Positions 8,136-17,334 of a stretch of DNA of 64,000 nucleotides are shown here, piece after piece; the stretch's first letter is position 1, and each line of letters starts with the position of its first letter. The stretch is from CALAGB01 sp963713965 (GTDB lineage Bacteria > Chloroflexota > Chloroflexia > Thermomicrobiales > Thermomicrobiaceae), in assembly GCA_963713965.1 (NCBI GenBank), contig OY970217.1, positions 558,001-622,000 on the forward strand, read 5' to 3'. The translations under genes and the position numbers were made by a program. The notes below the pieces were generated by a model, which was not told where the DNA came from, ran no database searches, and saw only the letters and a list, made by a program, of their open reading frames with translations.

Positions 8136-9098
8136 TCAAACATCCAGAACGGAGCGCAGCGTCTCGCGTGAGACGTTGCCTCCGCTCACCACCAGCCCAA
8201 CGCGCTTCCCAACGAGATTCAATGAGCCACCGATCAGCAGCGCCAGACCCACGGCACCTGCACCTTCGACGATCTGATGCTCGTCCTCGACGAACATTCG
8301 CATTGCTTCAGCAATCGAATCTTCACTGACCAGTTGCACGTCGTCAACGAGCCGCTGAATGATGGCGAAGGGGAGCTCGCCGCCCTCGATATTCCCCTCA
8401 AGACCGTCTGCCAACGTCGGATCGATTGGCACGTCGACGATGCGGCCAGCATCGAGCGCCGCCACCATCGACGGAGAGTTTGCGGCCTGAACGCCGATGA
8501 CTCGCAGATCGGGTCGCATCTGCTTCGCGGCAATGAGACAACCGGCGATCAGCCCGCCAGCGCCAACTGGAACCAGCATAACGTCGAGATCCGGTACGTC
8601 TCGCACGAACTCATACCCGACGGTGCCTTGTCCCGCGACTACGGCCGCATCGTACGGGCTAACGACTGGTGCCCCAGATGCACCAGACATCTCAAGCATG
8701 GCGCGCTGCGCGTCATCGAACGAGCGGCCATGGAGTAGTAAACCGACGCCCATGCGGCGCAGTGCCGCGATTTTTGCGCTCGACGCCGTTTCCGGAACGA
8801 CGACCGTGGACGCCATCCCGTACTTCGCCGCAGCGTACGCGACGCCTTGACCATGATTCCCAGCGGATGCAGTCGCAACTGAAGTCGCTCCTGAATTCGC
8901 CAATTCGGCGACCCGATTGATCGCTCCGCGGATCTTGAAAGATCCGGTTCGCTGCAAATTCTCGGGCTTGACGAAGATCTCCAGGCCGAATCGGGCCGAG
9001 AGCACATCGGCGCGGCGTGCGTTTGTCGGAAACACATGCGGCCGGATCGTGCGTTCTGCTGTGACGATGTCGGACAACGTCGGTGCGACTTCGACCAT
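8136..9098 (-). CDS. Threonine dehydratase / serine racemase-like PLP enzyme
   Basis: The 320-residue fold-type II PLP enzyme has SFKIRGA near residues 52-58 with the Schiff-base lysine, SAGNHGQG as the phosphate/substrate loop, PVGAGGL, and SGGNVS near the C-terminus for the pyridine ring. It lacks a C-terminal ACT regulatory domain, so it resembles catabolic threonine ammonia-lyase or serine racemase rather than biosynthetic IlvA. The ATG at 9098 is preceded by GGGAAGG. It lies downstream of the rho terminator and so needs its own promoter or read-through. The exact substrate is not determined by sequence. Confidence 0.85.
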   Translation of the reverse strand: MVEVAPTLSDIVTAERTIRPHVFPTNARRADVLSARFGLEIFVKPENLQRTGSFKIRGAINRVAELANSGATSVATASAGNHGQGVAYAAAKYGMASTVVVPETASSAKIAALRRMGVGLLLHGRSFDDAQRAMLEMSGASGAPVVSPYDAAVVAGQGTVGYEFVRDVPDLDVMLVPVGAGGLIAGCLIAAKQMRPDLRVIGVQAANSPSMVAALDAGRIVDVPIDPTLADGLEGNIEGGELPFAIIQRLVDDVQLVSEDSIAEAMRMFVEDEHQIVEGAGAVGLALLIGGSLNLVGKRVGLVVSGGNVSRETLRSVLDV

Positions 9099-9121
9099 CT
9101 ACATTACCTTCCCGACCTCAC

Positions 9122-9153
9122 AAAAAAGCGTGGAGCCCATTGGGCCCCACGCT
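9122..9153 (-). terminator. Intrinsic terminator of rho
   Basis: On the minus strand AGCGTGG pairs with CCACGCT, with GGCCC/GGGCT inside, followed by six T residues (9122-9127). The transcription terminator gene rho itself ends in a strong intrinsic terminator. Confidence 0.88.
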
Positions 9154-9177
9154 CCACGTTCATTTTGAAGTGTTCTC

Positions 9178-10431
9178 TTAGACGTCCTTGCTGAGCGTGG
9201 TCAAGAACTCCGCATTGCTGCCCGTCTTTGCCAGACGTCCAAGCACAAGCTCGGTCCCTTCGGTTCCGCCAAGCATCGAGACCATGCGCCGCATCGTCCA
9301 AACCTGCCGCAGCGTTGCGTCGTCGAGGAGCAATTCCTCACGGCGGGTTCCGGAGCGCTGCACGTCGATCGATGGGTAGATCCGCCGCTCGGCCAGCTTG
9401 CGATCCAAATGGAGCTCCATGTTACCGGTTCCTTTGAACTCCTCGTAGATGACGTCGTCCATACGGGAGCCGGTATCGATCAAGCAGGTCGCCACGATGG
9501 TGAGGCTTCCGCCGCCCTCGATATTACGTGCCGCGCCAAAGAAGCGCTTGGGCGGGTAGAGCGCAACAGGGTCGATACCACCGGACAGCGTTCGACCGCT
9601 GGGTGGCACGGCCAGGTTGTAGGCACGTGCCAAACGCGTGATCGAGTCGAGCAAGATCACCACGTCGCGACCACACTCCACCAACCGCTTGGCGCGCTCC
9701 AGCGCCATCTCGGCAACCTTGGTGTGGTCTTCAACCGGCTCGTCAAAGGTGGAACTTACCACCTCGCCGTCGACCGACCGTTTCATGTCCGTGACTTCCT
9801 CAGGTCGCTCACCGATGAGGCAGACCATGAGGTGAATATCCTCGCAGTTGCTGGTGATGCCGTTGGCGATCGCCTTGAGGAGGAGCGTCTTACCGGCCTT
9901 CGGCGGCGACACGATCAAGCCACGCTGACCACGACCAACCGGCGCGACCAGATTCAGGAGTCTGGTCGATAGAATGTGTGGCTGAGTTTCCAAGTTGATC
10001 AGTTCAAGCGGGAAGATCGGGGTGAGGTTGTCGAAGTTCGGGCGGCGTCTTGCGGTTTCCGGGTCCTGGCCGTTCACGGCTTCAACCCTCAGGAGACTGT
10101 AATATTTCTCGCTGTCTTTTGGGGGTCGCACGTGACCGGAGACCCAATCCCCGGTTCGCAGTCCAAACCTTCGAATTTGTGATTGTGATACGTAGATGTC
10201 GTTTGGCCCTGGAAGATAGCGTTCACCACGCAAGAATCCGTAGCCGTCGTCGATGATGTCGAGCACACCCTGCCCGAAAATGTTGCCCTGCTGCTCTGTC
10301 TGCGCCTGAAGTACCCGACTGATGAGGTCGTGCTTCTTCATGCGGCTGTAGCCGGTAACCTCAAGATCTTTGGCCAGATCCTGCAATTCGGGTAACGTCT
10401 TTGTCTCAAGTTCCGAAATCGTGATTGTCAT
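9178..10431 (-). CDS. rho: Transcription termination factor Rho
   Basis: The 417-residue protein has the Rho N-terminal domain (residues 1-45), a cold-shock-like RNA-binding domain (GVLDIIDDGYGFLRG, about 53-67), and the ring ATPase with Walker A SPPKAGKT, GERPEEVTDM and Walker B DVVILLDSITRLARAYN. Rho translocates along untranslated RNA and dissociates RNA polymerase. Length and domain order match the E. coli type without the long N-terminal insertion of actinobacteria. ATG at 10431 is chosen because GAGGACGAGG lies directly upstream and the family N-terminus begins here; an upstream GTG at 10449 is less likely. A strong promoter about 500 bp upstream implies a long leader. Confidence 0.97.
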   Translation of the reverse strand: MTITISELETKTLPELQDLAKDLEVTGYSRMKKHDLISRVLQAQTEQQGNIFGQGVLDIIDDGYGFLRGERYLPGPNDIYVSQSQIRRFGLRTGDWVSGHVRPPKDSEKYYSLLRVEAVNGQDPETARRRPNFDNLTPIFPLELINLETQPHILSTRLLNLVAPVGRGQRGLIVSPPKAGKTLLLKAIANGITSNCEDIHLMVCLIGERPEEVTDMKRSVDGEVVSSTFDEPVEDHTKVAEMALERAKRLVECGRDVVILLDSITRLARAYNLAVPPSGRTLSGGIDPVALYPPKRFFGAARNIEGGGSLTIVATCLIDTGSRMDDVIYEEFKGTGNMELHLDRKLAERRIYPSIDVQRSGTRREELLLDDATLRQVWTMRRMVSMLGGTEGTELVLGRLAKTGSNAEFLTTLSKDV

Positions 10432-10919
10432 CCTCGTCCTCTTCCCCACTCAGGTCCAGCGAAATCGCAGACAGGAGCTGAGGATTGTCGTAGGTGGTTC
10501 ATGTGCCTGAAGCACGTTGATGAGAGAATAAGCCTTGTGGGTAAAACTGACCGTTGCAGTGAATCTGAGTTCAAAATAGACTCAGGCGCTGGAGTTCGTG
10601 GCCCCGCCCGCGCATTGCGCGCCTCGAACTGCCAGGCAATCATTGGCCAGTCCCCAGATGGGGGTCCGGCGCCAAATCCCGGACGCCACGACGTTGGGCG
10701 CCCGACACCGTCACATTTGCTCTTCATTGCTCGCCGGTAATCAATCCTGATGGTCTCCCCGCGTACGCATTCCGCGTACAGTCAGGGTATGAAAGACTCT
10801 GTGGGTCATCGACGGCGTTGCTCGCACAGCAAATATCGCAGAGTTACATGCCGCACGTGAAAAATACATGGATGGAGTCGCTAGCGGCAAAATGGGGCGA
10901 CGGTGCCGTGGTTGGCACC
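10432..10919 (-). promoter_or_regulatory. rho: Long 5' leader of rho with several hairpins
   Basis: Nearly 500 bp separate rho from glpX with no credible gene. If transcription starts at the promoter at 10926-10954, the mRNA has a leader of about 490 nt. Within it are a CTGAGT/ACTCAG stem (about 10566-10586), a stem of CCCCAG with a G-rich partner near 10653, and GC-rich repeats with CCGCGTAC near 10758 and 10772. Rho is known to repress itself through its leader in E. coli, so a regulatory role fits, but no specific element is recognised. Confidence 0.5.
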
Positions 10920-10922
10920 GTC
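10890..10922 (-). terminator. Terminator after glpX, overlapping the rho start region
   Basis: On the minus strand GACGGTGCC (10922-10914) pairs with GGCACCGTC (10907-10899), a nine-pair stem, followed by GCCCCATTTT. It would end glpX transcripts. The predicted start of the rho transcript falls inside its first arm. Confidence 0.6.
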
Positions 10923-10925
10923 CGC

Positions 10926-10954
10926 AGTATAGCAGTCCCCACGATCTTAGTCAA
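10926..10954 (-). promoter_or_regulatory. Strong promoter for rho overlapping the glpX stop codon
   Basis: TTGACT, a 17-bp spacer and TATACT with an upstream TGC (extended -10). The -35 element overlaps the glpX stop codon at 10947-10949. The predicted transcription start is near 10919. Confidence 0.75.
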
Positions 10955-11933
10955 ATGGAACAGCGGCGTATTCCTTCAACTTCGTCAACCGGTGCTGAGC
11001 GAAGACTCGGCGCACTGTTCCAGAGCGAGAACGCATCACCAGTGACTCGGTCGTCGCCCCGTGACGATTGTAGTGAACGCCTTGCATGAGCTCACCGTCG
11101 GTGATGCCGGTTGCGGCGAAGAAGACATTGTCGGAACGCACCATGTCGTCCGCGTGCAATACCTGATCCAGATCGACCCCCGCTTTGAGCGCCAGATCAC
11201 GCTCATGGTCATTGCGCGGCCACAGTTTGGCCTGAATCGCACCGCCGATGCATTTGATCGCGACAGCCGAGATCACACCTTCAGGACAGCCACCGATGCC
11301 CATCAACACGTCAACGCCCGTATCAGGCTGGCAGGCCAGCAGAGAGCCCGCAACATCGCCGTCTGAGATCATCTTGATGCGGGCACCAGTGGCGCGAATG
11401 TCCGCCACGAGCTGCTCGTGGCGTGGGCGATCCAGCACCACTACCGTCAGGTCCTTGATTCGCATCTGTTTGACTTCCGCGATGCGACCTAGGTTCTCCT
11501 CAACCGACGCTTCAATGTCGATAACGTGCGCCGCGTCCGGACCAACGGCCAGCTTGTTCATGTACACGATGTGGGGAGGATAGAACATGGAACCGCGTTC
11601 GCCGACCGCGACGACGGCAAGTGAGTTAGGCATGCCTTTGGAGAGTAGCGTCGTTCCGTCGATCGGATCGACGGCGATGTCAACTGCGGGTTCGCCGCCG
11701 GTACCGACTTCTTCACCGATGTAGAGCATCGGCGCCTCATCCTTGTCCCCTTCGCCGATGACCACCACGCCGCTCATCTCCACTGAGGAGAGCATGGCTC
11801 GCATGCCGTTGACGGCACCCTGGTCCGCCGCGATCTTGTCTCCGCGACCCATGAATGGTGCGGCACCGAGCGCGGCTGCTTCGGTGGTGCGCACCAGCTC
11901 CATCGCCAGGTTACGATCAATTCCTTCGGCCAA
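10947..11933 (-). CDS. glpX: Fructose-1,6-bisphosphatase class II
   Basis: The 328-residue protein has GEGDKDEAPMLYIGEEVG and DPIDGTTLLSKGMPN, the metal and phosphate motifs of GlpX-type class II fructose-1,6-bisphosphatases. It dephosphorylates fructose-1,6-bisphosphate in gluconeogenesis, and many bacterial members also hydrolyse sedoheptulose-1,7-bisphosphate. The start is a TTG at 11933 with GGAAGGAGC nine bases upstream; no ATG gives a full N-terminus. It lies 29 bp after dinG and is probably the last gene of the operon starting with the M20 peptidase. Confidence 0.95.
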   Translation of the reverse strand: MAEGIDRNLAMELVRTTEAAALGAAPFMGRGDKIAADQGAVNGMRAMLSSVEMSGVVVIGEGDKDEAPMLYIGEEVGTGGEPAVDIAVDPIDGTTLLSKGMPNSLAVVAVGERGSMFYPPHIVYMNKLAVGPDAAHVIDIEASVEENLGRIAEVKQMRIKDLTVVVLDRPRHEQLVADIRATGARIKMISDGDVAGSLLACQPDTGVDVLMGIGGCPEGVISAVAIKCIGGAIQAKLWPRNDHERDLALKAGVDLDQVLHADDMVRSDNVFFAATGITDGELMQGVHYNRHGATTESLVMRSRSGTVRRVFAQHRLTKLKEYAAVPFD

Positions 11934-11962
11934 GGGTTAAGCTCCTTCCAGCATCGTCGTTG

Positions 11963-14878
11963 CTAACGCGCGAACGTCGTCACCGCGTTCGCTTCCGGTG
12001 CCGCGAGCCACAGCTCAGCATGCCCGGGTAATTCAGTTACGCTTCCGATCTCCACCGTGCAGTCTGGCAAAGATCGGACGAACCCGCTTCCATAGCGCCG
12101 GCTCACGATTCGACGATCCAGAATAGCGCATACGCCGCGGTCGGTGGAGCTTCGAATCAAGCGACCAAACCCCTGTTTGAATCGCAAAATGGCTTGCGGA
12201 ATCGCGTACTCATGGAATGGCTCATCGAACGCTTCGCTACGCGCCGCGAAGACCGGGTCGGACGGCACCGAGAAGGGGAGTTTGGTGATGACGAGTAGAC
12301 TGAGCGTCTCGCCAACGATGTCGACTCCCTCCCAGAAGCTGTTCGTGCCCAACAACACAGTCTCGGACCGGCTCTTCAAGCGATCGACGAGCTGGCGCGG
12401 ACTACCGTCCAGACGTTGCCCTAGGACCAGGATTCCCTCCGCTTCCAGCGGCCGCTTGATCGCCCGATAGGTCGACTGCAAGGCGCTGTGTGACGTGAAC
12501 AGGATCATCGCTCTGCCACGGGTCGACCGGCAAAGCTCGATCAGTGACTCCTGCAATGCTCGCTGGTATCCAGACTGTCCCGGTTCGGGAATGTCGTCCG
12601 CCAAATAGAGCAATGTCGAGCTGCGGTAGTCGAACGGAGACGAAACGTTCAAATCATTCGAGTCCTCCACGCCGAGGCGGCCGCGGATGTAATCGAACGA
12701 ATGGTCCGTCGTCATCGTCGCGGACGTGAGGACGACCGAGCGACATCGGTCGAAGAGTCGCGCACGCAGCGAGTCTCCTACGTGAAGCGGGGCGGATTGA
12801 ATCGTGACCTCGTTCGTGTTTTGTCTCCTGGTCAGCCAGTAGATCGTGTCACCAACCGGCTCGGAAACGGCGGACGTCAGTCGTTCCAACAGAAGATGCC
12901 CGGTCTTGATTTGCAAATCGAGCTCGGTGATGAGATCACCGCTCCCAGGAAGATCCTCTTCGCTGAAGCCCTCAGTTTCGGCGGCGGCCTCACTCAGCGC
13001 CTGAAGGAGTGTTCGCGCAAATCGGGCCAAGGATTGCAGCGTGACCTCAACTTCAGTCCAGCCCGGGTCGTGCCGCACCGCGTCGGTCAGCCGGAGCTGC
13101 CGTTCGTTCTGGCCTCGTTCATCTTGGTAGCGCTCGATGAAATCAGTCAGTCGCGTGAAGAGGAGTTCACATTGTTCTTCAGCATGGCGCTCTGACTCCG
13201 CCAGAGTTTCGAGCCACGGCTGCATGCGGCTGGCCAGGGAACGAGTCTCTTCGGTGGTTCCGGCGGATGCGGCACGCCACAATGCCCCGAAGACGCCTCC
13301 GACGCCTTCCCGTTCGTCTTGCTGAATGCACCGGCTGAGGAAATCCGTGACCGCGTTGCGGCTCACGGTGAAGCCGAGCTGCTTGGTGGCCTCTTCTTCC
13401 AGATTATGCGCTTCGTCGATGATCAGGTTGCGGTACGTCGGCAAGACTGAATTGGCCGCAAGCATGTCAGAAAGAAGCAACGCGTGGTTCACCACCACGA
13501 TGTGGGCACTCTCCGCCTTATGTCGAGCTCGGAAGAGGAAACACTGGTTGCGCCGGTGAAAAACGCATCTACCAGGGACGCAGGAGCCCTCTTCTTCGGC
13601 CAAGCGCGACCAATAGATCTGCTCATCGGGAGGCAGGTGAAGCTCGGCTCGATCGCCGGTCTCCGTTTGCTGCGCCCAGGTGAGAATCTTGGCATGTAAG
13701 GCCGCCTCTTCCGGAGCCTGTGCTGTCGAGCGCTGCGCGATGAACCAGCGACGCAGGCAGAGGTAGTTCGATCGACCCTTGAGTAAGGCGGCTTCGAAAT
13801 TGGCGGCATCTTTCAGACTCGGATCATCCTTCGCCATCTCTTTGAGGGAACGGCGCAGGTCAGGGAGATCCTTGCGGAAAAGCTGATCTTGCAGAGCGAT
13901 CGTGTTGGTCGAGACGACCACCGGTTCCCCGTGCTCGACCGCGTGCAGCACCGCCGGAAGCAGGTACGCGACCGACTTCCCAGTACCTGTTCCCGCCTCC
14001 ACCATGGTGATGCCGCCGTCCCGCAGCGTGTCGGCGACCGACGTCATCATCTCGACCTGCTGCGGCCGATACTCGTAGCCGGAGAAGGACCGCGCGAGGG
14101 AACCGCTCGGCTGGCTCCACTCTTGGAACTTGCTCGTAACGATGCTCGATTCGCTTCCAGTCGGTTCGAGCCGCGGAGGGCGCTCCCGTTGCATCAGGAA
14201 CATCACCTCGGGGCCTTGGCGCGGCCCCATGCCCTTTGCCAGAAGCTGTTCAGCGATCGAGCTACCCAATGCCCCAGCGTCATCGTCCTTCATGCGCTTG
14301 GCGATCTCTTCAAACAGCCGGGCAAGCGGCGAATTTGCCATGCGGGCGTAGGACGCCAAACGCTCCATGGTGACGTCGTCGTAGTCCTGCAAGAGATCGA
14401 TCAAACCCAGGAAAACCGCCATCGTCGTCTCGACGTCGGCCATGGCCCGATGTTGCGACGGCACCGAGATGCCGAGACGCGACGCGATGGTCGAGAGGTT
14501 GTAAGCTGGGAGATCGGGGATCAGAATCGTGGCGAGGTGGAACGTGTCGTACTGCGGGTTGCGCAGTTGTAAGCCCGATCCGGTCAACATCTCGATATCG
14601 AACTGAGGTGACTGTCCCACGATCGGATGATTGCGCACGAAATCGCGCAACTGCGGGGCGACGACGTTGAAACTCGGGGCCCGGCGAACGTCTTTGGCGC
14701 CGATGCCGGTCAAACTGGTGATGTTGAAAGGAATCGATCCTCGAGGTTGGACGAGACTCTCCCAGCGGTCAAGCACGCGATCATCGCGAAACTTGATCGC
14801 CGCGATCTCAATGATCTCGTCCCGTTCGGGGTCCATCCCGGTCGCTTCGAGGTCGAGTGCCACGTAGACAGAGCTCAC
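11963..14878 (-). CDS. dinG: DinG-family helicase with N-terminal DEDDh exonuclease
   Basis: The 971-residue protein begins with a DnaQ-like exonuclease (about residues 5-165): DLEATG holds the first D and E, and HRAMADVE holds the late H and D. A superfamily 2 helicase of the XPD/DinG type follows, with Walker A AGTGTGKS at 295-302 and a DEAH box in LIIDEAHNLEEE. Four cysteines between these (SNYLCLR, GSCVPGRC, NQCF) match the iron-sulfur cluster of XPD/DinG helicases. The layout resembles B. subtilis DinG. Whether the nuclease and helicase act together is unknown. GTG start with GGAAGGG upstream. Confidence 0.93.
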   Translation of the reverse strand: MSSVYVALDLEATGMDPERDEIIEIAAIKFRDDRVLDRWESLVQPRGSIPFNITSLTGIGAKDVRRAPSFNVVAPQLRDFVRNHPIVGQSPQFDIEMLTGSGLQLRNPQYDTFHLATILIPDLPAYNLSTIASRLGISVPSQHRAMADVETTMAVFLGLIDLLQDYDDVTMERLASYARMANSPLARLFEEIAKRMKDDDAGALGSSIAEQLLAKGMGPRQGPEVMFLMQRERPPRLEPTGSESSIVTSKFQEWSQPSGSLARSFSGYEYRPQQVEMMTSVADTLRDGGITMVEAGTGTGKSVAYLLPAVLHAVEHGEPVVVSTNTIALQDQLFRKDLPDLRRSLKEMAKDDPSLKDAANFEAALLKGRSNYLCLRRWFIAQRSTAQAPEEAALHAKILTWAQQTETGDRAELHLPPDEQIYWSRLAEEEGSCVPGRCVFHRRNQCFLFRARHKAESAHIVVVNHALLLSDMLAANSVLPTYRNLIIDEAHNLEEEATKQLGFTVSRNAVTDFLSRCIQQDEREGVGGVFGALWRAASAGTTEETRSLASRMQPWLETLAESERHAEEQCELLFTRLTDFIERYQDERGQNERQLRLTDAVRHDPGWTEVEVTLQSLARFARTLLQALSEAAAETEGFSEEDLPGSGDLITELDLQIKTGHLLLERLTSAVSEPVGDTIYWLTRRQNTNEVTIQSAPLHVGDSLRARLFDRCRSVVLTSATMTTDHSFDYIRGRLGVEDSNDLNVSSPFDYRSSTLLYLADDIPEPGQSGYQRALQESLIELCRSTRGRAMILFTSHSALQSTYRAIKRPLEAEGILVLGQRLDGSPRQLVDRLKSRSETVLLGTNSFWEGVDIVGETLSLLVITKLPFSVPSDPVFAARSEAFDEPFHEYAIPQAILRFKQGFGRLIRSSTDRGVCAILDRRIVSRRYGSGFVRSLPDCTVEIGSVTELPGHAELWLAAPEANAVTTFAR

Positions 14879-14932
14879 CTGGCCGGACCCTTCCTGTTCA
14901 TGGGGCGCGTTGTCAATTTCGTACCGTCGAGT

Positions 14933-16069
14933 CTAGCCCACTGGGAATGCCGCCGCGAGCATCGCCAACTGTGCAATGCCCTGCTTGATCGGCGCGATTT
15001 CAATCGATTCTTCGACGCGGTGTGCTCCACCGCCCTGCGTCAGCCCAATACAGATAGCCGGAATGCCGCGACTGATCGCGATGTTCGCGTCGGTGCTGGA
15101 CGCGTTTAGCTCGGGATCCAGGCCAAGCTCACGCAGAATGTCACCTGCAACCCGAACGATTTTCGTGGATGGATCAGTACGTCCGGCGGGCCGCTCACCC
15201 AGCACCTCGATTTCCGTCCGAATCTGATCACTTCTGACCGAACTAATGATCTCCGCGACCTCACCGGCCAGACGATCGAGCGACGCCGGGTCGACCGATC
15301 GCATGTCGATCACGGCCGACGCACGCGGTGCAATCGTGTTCACCGATACACCACCCTCGACGATACCGACGTTGAACGTCGTCTTGGGATCGTCAGGCAC
15401 CTTCAGTTCGCTGATCTTCGCGATGATTTTGCCGAGCTCGTGAATGGCGTTGGGCTGTCCAAAGGCTCCCCAGCTATGCCCGCCCGGGCCATAGACGGTC
15501 GCCTTAATGCGCTTCGAGCCGACCGCGGCATGCGTCACACGTCCAACATTGTGTCCCTCGACAGCAATAACGCCACCGATTTCATCCTCGAAGCGGTCGA
15601 CCATGGCGCGGATACCACGCAAATTGCCGAGCCCCTCTTCGCCCACGTTGGCAATCAGAAGTAGGTCACCAGGAGTTTCGATGCCGGCCTCATCCAATAC
15701 GCCGACTAGACCGAGCAGCCCTGCCACACCAAGGCTGTTGTCTCCAATAGCCGGACCGAACATCTCGGTCTCACTGCGTCGCACACTGATCTCGGTTCCG
15801 CGGGGAAACACGGTGTCGGTGTGCGCGGCAAACATGAGACTCTTGGCGTTGCCGGTACCCTTACGGCGGGTGATCACGTTGCCCATTTCGTCGACCTCGG
15901 CCTTCAAACCAACCTGCTCAAAGGCTGCGGCGACAAATTCGGCACGTTCGCGTTCTTCGTAGGATGGGGCTGGAATCAGACAAATCTTCTCGGCCCAGTC
16001 ACAGACCGAGTCTACCGATGCCGCCGCCAACTGCTGGAGGCGGGCATTCAGGTCGCTTCCACCGCCCAC
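14933..16069 (-). CDS. M20-family metallopeptidase
   Basis: The 378-residue protein shows the M20 pattern: AAHTDTVF (first zinc histidine and nearby aspartate), GDNSLG (bridging aspartate), VGEEGLG (catalytic and metal glutamates), EGH, and GGGAHRVEE near the C-terminus. The dimerisation domain, with GGHSWGAFG, interrupts the catalytic domain at about residues 180-290. It resembles the tripeptidase/carboxypeptidase G2 group more than DapE or ArgE. No signal peptide is visible, so it is cytoplasmic. GTG start at 16069 with GGAAAGGA upstream. It leads a leftward operon with dinG and glpX; the functional link is not obvious. Confidence 0.88.
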   Translation of the reverse strand: MGGGSDLNARLQQLAAASVDSVCDWAEKICLIPAPSYEERERAEFVAAAFEQVGLKAEVDEMGNVITRRKGTGNAKSLMFAAHTDTVFPRGTEISVRRSETEMFGPAIGDNSLGVAGLLGLVGVLDEAGIETPGDLLLIANVGEEGLGNLRGIRAMVDRFEDEIGGVIAVEGHNVGRVTHAAVGSKRIKATVYGPGGHSWGAFGQPNAIHELGKIIAKISELKVPDDPKTTFNVGIVEGGVSVNTIAPRASAVIDMRSVDPASLDRLAGEVAEIISSVRSDQIRTEIEVLGERPAGRTDPSTKIVRVAGDILRELGLDPELNASSTDANIAISRGIPAICIGLTQGGGAHRVEESIEIAPIKQGIAQLAMLAAAFPVG

Positions 16070-16192
16070 GTGAATTCCTTTCCAGGTTTTCGCTTGTCAT
16101 TGTTGTCGGCGCTCGGGGAAGGAATGCATCCCGCGGTGGCGGATGGTTGGAAGAAACGCGCGATGAAGTCCTTACGTCGCAAAAGTCGTTCA

Positions 16193-16201
16193 ATTATAGC
16201 A
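16193..16201 (-). promoter_or_regulatory. Extended -10 promoter for the peptidase-dinG-glpX operon
   Basis: TGC-TATAAT on the minus strand about 125 bp upstream of the peptidase start. No good -35 hexamer. It is divergent from the sdh promoter. Confidence 0.5.
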
Positions 16202-16309
16202 GAGTCAGCGCGCGGCTCCGCTCGGTCGCCGACCACATCGACTTGCTATTCCCGCGAACAATCGTCGATTTGTTCGGAGACTGAATGCCTCCCCCGACAT
16301 TGCATGATG

Positions 16310-16338
16310 TTGACACGCGACAGGTGCGAACGTAGATT
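16310..16338 (+). promoter_or_regulatory. Promoter of the sdhCDAB operon
   Basis: A perfect TTGACA (16310-16315), a 17-bp spacer and TAGATT (16333-16338). The predicted start near 16345 leaves an 80-nt leader before sdhC. Confidence 0.7.
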
Positions 16339-16424
16339 TCAGCAGGGGAGATGGCTACGGAATACACATCATGCTGCCAATATCTCGAACGGACCGGAAC
16401 GGTCTAGAGAAGGGAACGAATGGC

Positions 16425-16835
16425 GTGACTTCGCGTGGAGCGACCGAGGTCAAGCGTTCGCAGGGAGTCGTTGCCAGCTATGGCGGATACCGAGCACCGC
16501 AAGGCATGCTCTCATGGGCGCTTCACCGCATCGCGGGACTTGGAGTCCTAGCATTCCTCCTCCTGCACATCCTCGATATCTTTCTCGTCGGCTACGGCCC
16601 CAAGACATTCAACGATCTCGTCTTCCTCTACCAGAACCCGGTGTTCCGCATCGGTGAGATCGTGCTGGTCGCTGCCGTCTATTATCACGCCGCCAACGGC
16701 GTACGCATCATCCTGATCGATTTCTGGGAAGCGGCATACAAGTTCGAGCGCCAGCTGTACTGGGGAGTCATCGGGGTCTTTCTGGCCGCGTTCATCCCCA
16801 CCGCCTATTTCATGATCGACGCGATGCTGAAATGA
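16425..16835 (+). CDS. sdhC: Succinate dehydrogenase cytochrome b subunit
   Basis: The 136-residue membrane protein has three hydrophobic segments and the cytochrome b556 pattern LHRIAGLGVLAFLLLHILDI, with histidines that ligate heme and help bind quinone. It anchors the SdhAB catalytic pair to the membrane. The GTG at 16425 is preferred because AGAGAAGGGAACG sits upstream and the protein then begins in the usual place; the frame is open further upstream to 16371. First gene of sdhCDAB. Confidence 0.88.
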   Translation: MTSRGATEVKRSQGVVASYGGYRAPQGMLSWALHRIAGLGVLAFLLLHILDIFLVGYGPKTFNDLVFLYQNPVFRIGEIVLVAAVYYHAANGVRIILIDFWEAAYKFERQLYWGVIGVFLAAFIPTAYFMIDAMLK

Positions 16836-16911
16836 CCGGACGCGACCGCTCAGAAGCGCTGAATCGCCGCGAGTGCATGATCGACCCGCGGTGGAAGGAT
16901 TGGACGTCAAC

Positions 16912-17331
16912 ATGGTAGCTCCTCGAGTTCGAGTCGGACGTCAGCGGCCGGCGGGAGGAAGCAATTTCGAGCTCTATTCCTGGTATTTCTTCCGCGTCAG
17001 CGGACTCCTTCTGATTCTGCTCGCCTGCGTTCACATCGTCATCATGCACGTCATCCACAACGTGTCCGAGATCGACTACAACTTCGTGGCGCAGCGCTGG
17101 GCGTCCCCGTTCTGGCGCTCGTTCGACTGGCTGCTCCTGACGCTCGCACTGCTACATGGGCTCAATGGCGCGCGTATTGCCATCGACGACTACATCGCGA
17201 GCCACGGATGGAGAATCTTCGCCCACTCGGTTCTCTGGACCACCGCCCTGGTCTTTCTCGTTCTCGGCACGTTGGCGATCGCAACGTTCAACCCCGCATC
17301 CTTCAGTGGCGCCGCAATGGCAGGGAGATAG
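16912..17331 (+). CDS. sdhD: Succinate dehydrogenase membrane anchor subunit
   Basis: This 139-residue protein has three predicted helices (VSGLLLILLACVHIVIMHVI; WLLLTLALLHGLNGARIAI; LWTTALVFLVLGTLAI). The LLHGLNG-R segment, with its histidine, is characteristic of SdhD-type anchors that complete the heme and quinone site. ATG at 16912 follows GGAAGGA; a GTG at 16873 would add 13 residues without obvious purpose. It lies between sdhC and sdhA. Confidence 0.85.
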   Translation: MVAPRVRVGRQRPAGGSNFELYSWYFFRVSGLLLILLACVHIVIMHVIHNVSEIDYNFVAQRWASPFWRSFDWLLLTLALLHGLNGARIAIDDYIASHGWRIFAHSVLWTTALVFLVLGTLAIATFNPASFSGAAMAGR

Positions 17332-17334
17332 CCG

